A stretch of 64,000 bases of DNA from Oribacterium sp. KHPX15. Lineage in GTDB: Bacteria > Bacillota > Clostridia > Lachnospirales > Lachnospiraceae. Positions within the stretch are counted from its first letter, which is position 1. Each line of letters opens with the position of its first letter. Below are positions 33,617 through 40,743 of this stretch, one piece after another. The notes under the pieces were generated by a model. It searched no databases. It was not told where the DNA came from and saw nothing but the letters and a program-made list of their open reading frames with translations. The translations under genes were made by a program, and so were the position numbers. Location of the stretch: assembly GCF_900107835.1 (NCBI RefSeq), contig NZ_FNRG01000007.1, positions 62,001 to 126,000 of the forward strand, given 5' to 3'.

Positions 33617-35410
33617 TTACTTTTCTCTGCCTATATATCTCCATAATGTAGTTCTGCTTATACCAAGCTGCCTTGCTGTTTTACTCTGATTTCCTTTATT
33701 ATCCTCCAGAACATGTTTTATGATACTTTTATTAATCTGCTCAAGTGTCATATTGGGCAAAGGCTGATTTGTATCATTATTAAACACGGATGCATATACG
33801 TTTGATGCCTGTTCTTCTTCCAAAAGATCCATTATTGTTTCTGCTCTGATATACGGAGTATCTGTTTGGGCTGCAGCTTCCATAAGTACATGTTGAAACT
33901 GCTTATAATTCTGAGGCCACTGATAATTTTCTATTATTTCAGTTGCTCCGGGCTCAAGCCCGACAATCTGCTTTCCCATGTCTGCATTAAGCCTACTGAG
34001 ATATAAGCTTGCAAGAAGCGGAAGTTCTTCTCTACGTTGTCTGAGAGGAGGCAAACCTATCCGTACACAATACAGTTTACGGCTATAGTCACTTACCCTC
34101 TCCTTTGCTTCATTTTCTATATTATCGGAGGCAGAAAAAATGAGTCTGTTTCTCCTTTGGAGGTTCGTATCAAGGATGGCAGACAAGAGCCTCCTGTGCT
34201 TATCCTCCGGTATCCTTCCTATATTCATAAAGTAAATCGTATTTTCATTGTCATTAAACGGAGAGTTATAGTGATTGAGCAGATACTCCCAGCCTCTGTC
34301 ATCCATGATACTGCAATCAATTGTGATGAGCGGATGATCTGACATCGTGCTCTTCATATATATGTAATATGCTATAAGATCTTTACCGGTTCCTGTCTCT
34401 GCCTGTATCATAACCGAGTACCTTGCAGAACTGATTTCATCTATCCTGTTTCCAAGAAGCCCCATAGCTCCGGCTATACTGTAAAAGCTGTTATAATACT
34501 TCTCTTCAGCCTCTTCTCTGTTCATGAACCTAATACCATATTTACCTGTGGTAAGAGGTATCTTGGAGGCGGTGAAATAAAATGTGATATATTTTTTTTC
34601 ATTATATACAGCCGTTTGGGTAGTCACTGAATAAAGCACCTTATCCATACTTCTAAAGAACTTACGGTCTCCTGACTCTATAACCGTTTTTATCTCCTTA
34701 CGAAGCATCTCTATTACTTCAGCATTTTTTTCTTCTTCATCGGTCCATGTTGACAAAAAAACTGTTCCATCCTCGGCCATTACTATCGTAGAGGAACCGT
34801 TATGACTCATTATTCCTCTTAAGATATGATTTTCTTCCCTTATCGACGCATAACTTCTGCAGATATTGATAGCCTGACTTATAGCTGACAAGATACTTTC
34901 GTTTCCCGATGTTATGAGTATAGAGTTCATATCCATGCGTCTTGCAATATTCTGTGTGACCATATCACAAATGACCATACTTATACCTTGCTGCTTTAAC
35001 TGTTCCAAGGTGGAAACAACTTCCTCCTCATCATGTATAGTTACAATCTTAGTACGATTTTTCATTAGATCACATAAAATATGAGCTGTCTCTGTTATAT
35101 TTTTAAACCCTACAATTGCATATTCTGCTTCATAGTTGTCAGCAAGCCTCATGGCTCTCAGAACATCATACACAGACAGTGAAATTTCAACTACCGGAGT
35201 ATTTGTTACCTCTGATATAAGTCTTGAGGTTCCTCCTCGTGATATTATGACATCATACTGATCATGCGAATGCTCCTTTACCACATTGACACCATCCTCA
35301 AGGTTTCCGGTATAAGCATCCAATTGAATATTATCAATAGTATCTGCCAGAGTTTCCATAGATTTTCTCATAGCCTCATATGGTGCAACTCCAAGAATCC
35401 TATACTTCAT
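33617..35410 (-). CDS. PrpR-N-domain transcriptional regulator with degenerate AAA module (regulator 2)
   Basis: A 597-residue paralogue of the regulator at 29605 with the same order: PrpR-N sensor (about residues 1-180), linker, AAA+-like domain and Fis-type helix-turn-helix ('NQSKTARQLGISRTTLWRY'). Walker A is 'AETGTGKDL', the arginine-finger region 'LPPLRQRREELPLLASLYL' is kept, but GAFTGA is missing and Walker B reads 'NTIYFMNI'. It lies between the two halves of module 2. Its own promoter carries the best inverted repeat of the recurring site, which suggests autoregulation. Confidence 0.88.
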   Translation of the reverse strand: MKYRILGVAPYEAMRKSMETLADTIDNIQLDAYTGNLEDGVNVVKEHSHDQYDVIISRGGTSRLISEVTNTPVVEISLSVYDVLRAMRLADNYEAEYAIVGFKNITETAHILCDLMKNRTKIVTIHDEEEVVSTLEQLKQQGISMVICDMVTQNIARRMDMNSILITSGNESILSAISQAINICRSYASIREENHILRGIMSHNGSSTIVMAEDGTVFLSTWTDEEEKNAEVIEMLRKEIKTVIESGDRKFFRSMDKVLYSVTTQTAVYNEKKYITFYFTASKIPLTTGKYGIRFMNREEAEEKYYNSFYSIAGAMGLLGNRIDEISSARYSVMIQAETGTGKDLIAYYIYMKSTMSDHPLITIDCSIMDDRGWEYLLNHYNSPFNDNENTIYFMNIGRIPEDKHRRLLSAILDTNLQRRNRLIFSASDNIENEAKERVSDYSRKLYCVRIGLPPLRQRREELPLLASLYLSRLNADMGKQIVGLEPGATEIIENYQWPQNYKQFQHVLMEAAAQTDTPYIRAETIMDLLEEEQASNVYASVFNNDTNQPLPNMTLEQINKSIIKHVLEDNKGNQSKTARQLGISRTTLWRYIGREK

Positions 35411-35470
35411 ATATACTTACCTCCATAAAGGTATTATCCATCAGAATATGTGCATTTTGTAACACCAAAA

Positions 35471-35506
35471 AAGTGTATCATTTTTAGTGCAAATTTGAAA
35501 CACTTT
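35471..35506. promoter_or_regulatory. predicted operator upstream of regulator 2
   Basis: AAGTGTATCA (35471-35480) and TGAAACACTT (35496-35505) form an inverted repeat matching at 9 of 10 positions with a 15-nt spacer. It lies 61-95 nt upstream of the regulator 2 start codon. Confidence 0.55.
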
Positions 35507-35540
35507 ATTCTTTTCCGGGATTTTATGTGTTTTAGATAAT

Positions 35541-35583
35541 ATAAAATAAAATATCCCAAAGGCACAACAACCTCCGGGATATT
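35541..35583 (-). terminator. terminator of the Asp-box protein operon
   Basis: Stem AATATCCC / GGGATATT (35550-35557 and 35576-35583) followed on the minus strand by TTTATTTTATATT, 40 nt past the stop at 35623. Confidence 0.78.
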
Positions 35584-35622
35584 CATAAGGATAAAATATA
35601 ATGGATAAGGATCACAATCTCA

Positions 35623-36789
35623 TCAATGAGCGCCTACAGCCCCTGATGTCGGATTATATATGCTGGCTTCCCGCTTACCTATAACATCGGCTTCACTAAG
35701 TGTAAGCCACTTAACTCCTCGACGAGTCTGATAGGCATATGCAACATGAAGCATACCACCCTGAGCCTGCATTATATACGGATATTCATACTGCATATTT
35801 CCTCCACGATTCTCCTCACCAACATAGCCTTCTCCTCTCTCAACATTTCGGATAAGTGGCCATGTTTCACCATTATCCTCAGACAGTGCGATGGTTATAG
35901 GACATCTGAGTCCCGGCCATGCGCCCATGTTGGTATACGATTTCGGTGCACTTGAATGATTGTAGCAAATACATAATCTTCCACTTTTCAGTTTAATCGC
36001 AGAAATGGATGAATTGTTATTAGGAAGAACCGTAGCCACCGGCTCTGACCAGGTATCACCATAGTCAAAAGAATCACTCTTATATATAAAATCAGCTTCT
36101 CTCGATCTCATAAATGCAATTAAATGCCCCGGCTTATCTGAAAGCTCTACGATATTAGGATGCACACGTCCATTGGATTTTGGCATATCAACTCTTCTCC
36201 AGGTCATCCCTTCATCATCTGAAATCCTGAAGGCACTCGGATCTCCTGCAAGACCATCTTTTGAGTCTGTGCATATCCAGTTACCATATATCCATCTGCC
36301 GTTTGATAATATCTGTATAGGTTGTCTTGAAAAAGTACCCGGTTCATCAAATAAAACTTCCGGCTCTCCCCAGGTACGGCCATCATCCGTTGATACCTGC
36401 TTTTTTACAACAGCCGTAAACTGCATATTGTCTTTTCCCGGCTGACGCCCCAACTGTGATGTATAAAGGCACCAGATTTCTCCATTTGGATTCAGCCAAA
36501 GAGATGGATTCTGGTCAGAGAAATCATTCTCATTGGAAACATTTACCGGCTCTTCCCACTTATCTGCTCCCTTTGGAAGTCGTGAAACCACCACATTAAT
36601 GTCTGCTCCACCCTCATATGTACCTGCAAACCAGCAGCACAATAAAGTACCCTCTTTAGTTTCAAGCAGAGACGGAGCATGCGCCGTTGGCCATGGTCCT
36701 GTAGGAAGCATTGCCTCTGTTAATTTCATTTCAGAATCATAATACAATTGTCCGTCCGGTGTTAAAATATCCAGTGTTTTAATACTCAT
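35623..36789 (-). CDS. cytoplasmic Asp-box (BNR) beta-propeller protein, sialidase-like fold
   Basis: A 388-residue protein with four clear Asp-box repeats: 'STDDGRTW', 'SDDEGMTW', 'SFDYGDTW' and 'SEDNGETW', which mark a six-bladed propeller of the sialidase superfamily. There is no signal peptide, and the N-terminal region where sialidases carry the (F/Y)RIP arginine reads 'TAHAPSLLE'. A true sialidase activity is therefore doubtful; an intracellular hydrolase, lyase or epimerase acting on an unusual sugar acid is possible. AGGAGG precedes the ATG. It is the last gene of the kinase 2-ADH operon. Confidence 0.8.
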   Translation of the reverse strand: MSIKTLDILTPDGQLYYDSEMKLTEAMLPTGPWPTAHAPSLLETKEGTLLCCWFAGTYEGGADINVVVSRLPKGADKWEEPVNVSNENDFSDQNPSLWLNPNGEIWCLYTSQLGRQPGKDNMQFTAVVKKQVSTDDGRTWGEPEVLFDEPGTFSRQPIQILSNGRWIYGNWICTDSKDGLAGDPSAFRISDDEGMTWRRVDMPKSNGRVHPNIVELSDKPGHLIAFMRSREADFIYKSDSFDYGDTWSEPVATVLPNNNSSISAIKLKSGRLCICYNHSSAPKSYTNMGAWPGLRCPITIALSEDNGETWPLIRNVERGEGYVGEENRGGNMQYEYPYIMQAQGGMLHVAYAYQTRRGVKWLTLSEADVIGKREASIYNPTSGAVGAH

Positions 36790-36809
36790 AAATTACCTCC
36801 TCTAATCCT

Positions 36810-37147
36810 CTATGCTTTGTATTCCAGAGATCCATCCTTATTTCTTCGATAATGCTTAATTATGTTCCATCCAATCTCAGGTTCACGAGTATCAACAGCA
36901 TGAGGCATTCTCCTTACTGTCACAAAATGATATAGTTCATCATCCCCGGATACATGCAATTCGTCTGTTTTTACATGACCGGTAAAACCCATATCATCAA
37001 AATTTACTCGTTTTTGATAAGTACCGTATACATCATTACGCCATTTTCAGGATTTAGATTTCCGGAGGTTGCCCCTTTTACTGTTTCCAAAATCAACTCT
37101 CCTCCATATGGAGAAAAGTTTTCCGGGCGATTCATACTATCACGCAT
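36810..37147 (-). pseudogene. frameshifted small ORF between ADH and Asp-box genes
   Basis: An ATG at 37147 with AAGGAG 8 nt upstream opens a 47-codon frame ending at 37004. The adjacent frame, entered near 37040, continues to 36810 without a stop and encodes a convincing protein-like segment ('GFTGHVKTDELHV', 'EIGWNIIKHYRRNKDG'). Together they would make about 110 residues in keeping with the operon spacing (35 nt to the ADH stop, 20 nt to the Asp-box start). I do not recognise the family. A sequencing error or a real frameshift would both explain it. Confidence 0.5.
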
Positions 37148-37188
37148 CAGAACAACTCCTTCTTAATTAACATATAATTATATTCCTT

Positions 37189-38361
37189 TTACTTCATTAC
37201 ATTGAGATAAATTGACCGTGCATCATCAGCAGTCACTTCTCTCATATTGTTAACAAGGAGTCTCTGCTGCTGTAATCCTGAAGCAACCAGACCTTCAAGA
37301 TCTTCAGTTTTAACACCAAACTCTTTAAGATCTGTTGGAATATCAAGATGCTTTACGATCTCATCCATCCAGTCAATGAGAGCATTGGCTTTTTCATCAA
37401 CTGTAGACAACTTTTTATCACCATGATAAGCAAAGTCCCAAGCTGCAGCCATTCTTTTACGGAACTCTTCATCACCTGCATTAAATCTCATTACAGGGAT
37501 AAGGAGCATGGCATTGGAGGTTCCGTGAGCAACATGGTATTTTCCTCCCAAAGGATAGCTCAGTGCATGGACTGCCGTTGTACCTGATGCAGTTATTGCT
37601 ACTCCTCCATAAAAAGCTGCAATCTGCATATTATTCTTTTCTGCAAGTGCATCCTTATCATCACAAGCTTTTACAATATTGTTCATGATTATTTCAAATC
37701 CGCGAAGCGCAAATGTATCAGAGAATGCATTAGCCTTATTCGAGGTATAACATTCAATACAGTGACACATTGCATCTACACCGGTTGAAGCTGCGATTGA
37801 GCGAGGCAGGTTTTCAATGAGTCTTGCATCAAGGATTACATAGTCAGACATCATGTTGTCATTTACAATACCGATTTTTACTTCCTTCTCAGGTACACCA
37901 ACTATAGCGTTTGGAGTACACTCCGCACCTGTGCCGGCTGTTGTAGGTATTGCAAGAGTTTCCAGACATTTCTTTGCTCTCTTAGGATCATCCAAAAGTT
38001 CCTTTACTCCATACTCATCTGTTACCAGTACGGAAGCAAGCTTCGCTGTATCCATTACAGAACCGCCACCGCAGGCAACAATAAAATCATAGCCATGCCC
38101 TTTGAAACGGTCTATAACACCCTGAACAGCCTGATAGCTTGGCTCAGGTGGAAAATCATCATATATGTCATACTCCACATCTGCCTTTTTTAACTGATCT
38201 TCTACAAGATCAAACAGTCCCAGCTTACGGATGCCCTTATCTGTAAATGCGGCAACCTTTTTAGAACCTGCAGACTTAAGTATCTCAGGTATATTATCCA
38301 TTGCTTCTTTTCCTGAATAAACTGCCTTTGGTAATTTAAGACTATACTTATCAAGTGACAT
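37189..38361 (-). CDS. iron-containing alcohol dehydrogenase
   Basis: A 390-residue group III (Fe-dependent) alcohol dehydrogenase. The nucleotide-binding 'ACGGGSVMDTAKL' and 'IPTTAGTGAECTPNA' motifs are present, and the metal ligands are supplied by 'STGVDAMCHCIECY' and 'HALSYPLGGKYHVAHG'. It interconverts an aldehyde or ketone and an alcohol with NAD(P). AAGGAGG lies 6 nt before the ATG at 38361, preferred over an upstream in-frame start. It lies between kinase 2 and the Asp-box gene and probably reduces a pathway intermediate. Confidence 0.92.
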   Translation of the reverse strand: MSLDKYSLKLPKAVYSGKEAMDNIPEILKSAGSKKVAAFTDKGIRKLGLFDLVEDQLKKADVEYDIYDDFPPEPSYQAVQGVIDRFKGHGYDFIVACGGGSVMDTAKLASVLVTDEYGVKELLDDPKRAKKCLETLAIPTTAGTGAECTPNAIVGVPEKEVKIGIVNDNMMSDYVILDARLIENLPRSIAASTGVDAMCHCIECYTSNKANAFSDTFALRGFEIIMNNIVKACDDKDALAEKNNMQIAAFYGGVAITASGTTAVHALSYPLGGKYHVAHGTSNAMLLIPVMRFNAGDEEFRKRMAAAWDFAYHGDKKLSTVDEKANALIDWMDEIVKHLDIPTDLKEFGVKTEDLEGLVASGLQQQRLLVNNMREVTADDARSIYLNVMK

Positions 38362-38451
38362 AATTATCCTCCTTATACTTGATGCTGCCACACTCATGGC
38401 AACTAATAAAATTTACAAAATCAATACAAAACCCTATGCCTGAAAATACAT

Positions 38452-39675
38452 TTATTCAGAACTGCTGCTCTCAATCCACTTAAGTACTCTCTGCAATTGA
38501 TCATCTGATCCGAATGCACCGGATTTGGTTATGAGATAGGTTTCATAATCACCATATCTATATGATGCAATAACGATACCCGGATCTATTTCTTTAATTG
38601 GCCTCAAAATACTTATACCCTTATTTCTTATGAATCCTTGTAAGGTATCTCCACCTATGATCATAACTGTCCGATCCGGATATTTGCGCAACAGGCAGCT
38701 TGCAAGATGACCCATATTAACAGCGATAGTGTGAGCTGCTTCTTCCGGATCAACCAAATACTCAGGATCATATATACCCAAAGTATCTATGATTATGATG
38801 TTGCTGTCTCCAGCATTCTCCTCAACCATATCAATAAAGTGCTCTTTTTCATGATTGCTCCACAGATTCTTCAGTATCCTGTTCATAGGTACATGTACTC
38901 TGTAGGCTCCATGTTTTTCAGCGTAATCAAGCTGCGATCTGGTAATATCATTTACTGATCCGGATAAAATCAATAGCTTATGATCGAAGCTTTGAATTTT
39001 AACTTTTTCTGTAATACGCTTTCTGACCGGAAATACTTCTAAAAATCCTGCACATCCCGCTGTTATATCAAGATCACCTTCTGCTTCAAGTTTTTGAGCA
39101 ATTCGTTTCATATCATCATTAGTCTCAGCATCATATACAACAATGCCTCTTTTTTCAGAACTGCTCCCCGATACAACATGAACATCACTTCCAAAATGAA
39201 TGAGTTCATCTATACGACTGACAGTAATAGGATTGATAGGATCCTTTGCGAAAATACTCTCTGCAAGTGGCTTTCCATTTACATACTGTACTCCATTTAC
39301 AGTCTTTCTTCCGGTAGCAGGATAAGCCGGTATGAAATTAAGATGCTTTGCACCGCTCGCTTCCAATACTGCAGCAAGTTCAGCACCGACATTTCCTCTT
39401 AATCCTGAGTCGGTTTTTTTATATATTCGTTTAATGCCTCTATCTTGAGCCTTATGAATCAAAGCCTTTATGATATTCGCAGCCACTTCACCGGTTACAT
39501 GCCTCGTTTCTGTATCTACAACAATCACATCCACCGAATCATCTTCCGGAAACTCCACATCTCTATCCGTAAGGATAACAACATGTTCCCCCTTTAATGT
39601 AAGTTGTACTCCGGAATCCAAGGCCCCGGTTAAGTCGTCCGCAAGGATCAATAAACGATTTACTGCCTGTTCCAT
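38452..39675 (-). CDS. four-carbon acid sugar kinase, DUF1537 family (paralogue 2)
   Basis: A 407-residue paralogue of the kinase at 24654. Matching signatures are 'ILADDLTGALDSG', 'YKKTDSGLRGNVGAEL', 'IPAYPATGRKTVNGVQYVNG' and 'IIGGDTLQGF'. The two proteins differ enough across the substrate domain to suggest different substrates or stereochemistry. GAAGGGA precedes the ATG. It follows the truncated permease by about 50 nt and precedes the alcohol dehydrogenase by 90 nt, in one operon. Confidence 0.9.
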   Translation of the reverse strand: MEQAVNRLLILADDLTGALDSGVQLTLKGEHVVILTDRDVEFPEDDSVDVIVVDTETRHVTGEVAANIIKALIHKAQDRGIKRIYKKTDSGLRGNVGAELAAVLEASGAKHLNFIPAYPATGRKTVNGVQYVNGKPLAESIFAKDPINPITVSRIDELIHFGSDVHVVSGSSSEKRGIVVYDAETNDDMKRIAQKLEAEGDLDITAGCAGFLEVFPVRKRITEKVKIQSFDHKLLILSGSVNDITRSQLDYAEKHGAYRVHVPMNRILKNLWSNHEKEHFIDMVEENAGDSNIIIIDTLGIYDPEYLVDPEEAAHTIAVNMGHLASCLLRKYPDRTVMIIGGDTLQGFIRNKGISILRPIKEIDPGIVIASYRYGDYETYLITKSGAFGSDDQLQRVLKWIESSSSE

Positions 39676-39725
39676 TGCGACTTCCCTTCTTTCTTTTTAA
39701 ACTTTCTAAAAGCCTATATTTTTCT

Positions 39726-40475
39726 TTAATGCCAGAATATCCATATAAACAGGTAACCTGTTGTTGCTGCCACCAAAGTAAATGGAAGGCCAATCTTCAT
39801 AAAGTCACCAAATGATACATCATGTCCGCCCTTTTTCAGCATTCCTACTGCAGTGATATTGGCACTTGCCCCTATTGGAGTTATATTTCCACCGAGAGTT
39901 GCACCTGTAAGTAATCCAAAATACAGAACATATGGCTCGATGCCAAGCAATGCTGTAATACTGGTAAGTATCGGAAGCATCGTCGCAACATAAGGGATAT
40001 TATCAATAAAGGCAGAAAAAAGAACCGATCCCCACACAATGATGGTATAGAGAACAAAGAGATTATTACCGCCTGCATTTACGATAAGACTTGCTGCATC
40101 ATCAATAAGCCCCACATCTGTGATACCTCTGATTACCACAAACAGACCACATAGTACCAGCAATGTCTCGATATCTACTGATGCAAATGCATGAATGATA
40201 TTAAGCTTTTCTCTTTTTTTGACATAATCATATAAAACGCAGATAACAGCAATTGTCATACATATTGCACCATTAATCACTGATGGTGTGTTAGGTATAA
40301 AAGAGGCTATGATAAGACAAACTACTATTCCGCATAGTGCTATTGTCGGAAACATTTCCTTAACTTCTGTTTTTTTACCTGCCTCTACCGGTTGAGTATA
40401 TTTATGAAAAAGAATCAACGCAATTGATTTAAGTTCCAAAGTGTTTCTTCCATAAACGTTAATTTCATTTTGCAT
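39726..40475 (-). pseudogene. C-terminal half of an SLC13/ArsB-like permease (N-terminally truncated)
   Basis: The 249-residue frame has about six membrane segments and the C-terminal family motifs 'SAFIDNIPYVATMLPI' and 'TGATLGGNITPIGASANI', typical of the second half of SLC13/ArsB/CitMHS-type ion-coupled permeases of about 420 residues. The N-terminal half is absent, and the ATG at 40475 has no ribosome-binding site. Upstream is a regulatory palindrome, not the missing coding sequence. A deletion fusing the promoter to the 3' half is the simplest explanation; function is doubtful. Confidence 0.65.
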
Positions 40476-40527
40476 AATAATTATCTTTTATCAGAACTTT
40501 AAAAGCAATGATCCAGAAAATCATTTT

Positions 40528-40598
40528 GTTTCATTATGAAACTATTTATATATCACATTCCACAGTCGGCCATTTTTTGTAACTTTTAGAAACACTTT
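40528..40598. promoter_or_regulatory. predicted operators upstream of the module 2 operon
   Basis: GTTTCATTATGAAAC (40528-40542) is a perfect odd-length palindrome, and GAAACACTTT occurs at 40589-40598, both within 125 nt of the first ORF of the operon. These match the sites upstream of the DapA-like gene and regulator 2. Confidence 0.5.
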
Positions 40599-40621
40599 TC
40601 AGATTATTAATATAAAAGCTA

Positions 40622-40737
40622 AGGAGGTGGAGCCTCAGTATGACTCCACCTCCTATTTTCTTTGTTATAGGATCTTCGCATCATTTTGCGACATCCAAAG
40701 CAAAATCGAGCAGGGAGTTTTTCTCCCCACTCGATTT
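40622..40737 (-). terminator. tandem hairpins after the GGDEF/EAL gene
   Basis: Two hairpins: an imperfect stem AAATCGAG / CTCGATTT (40703-40710, 40730-40737) just past the stop, then an 11-bp perfect stem AGGAGGTGGAG / CTCCACCTCCT (40622-40632, 40644-40654) followed by a short T-rich stretch on the minus strand. The second stem contains a perfect anti-SD-complementary sequence, but no start codon follows. Confidence 0.6.
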
Positions 40738-40743
40738 AAGTAA

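Noticed and set aside
23566-36789. Sialic acid (nan) catabolic cluster
   Set aside because: YhcH, a DapA-like aldolase and an Asp-box protein suggest it, but NanE and NanK types are missing, the Asp-box protein lacks a signal peptide and the arginine motif, and two DUF1537 kinases plus PdxA point to sugar acids.
23438-40743. Genomic island integrated at tRNA-Ser
   Set aside because: The accessory region begins just after tRNA-Ser, but I find no integrase and no repeat of the tRNA 3' end at the other border.
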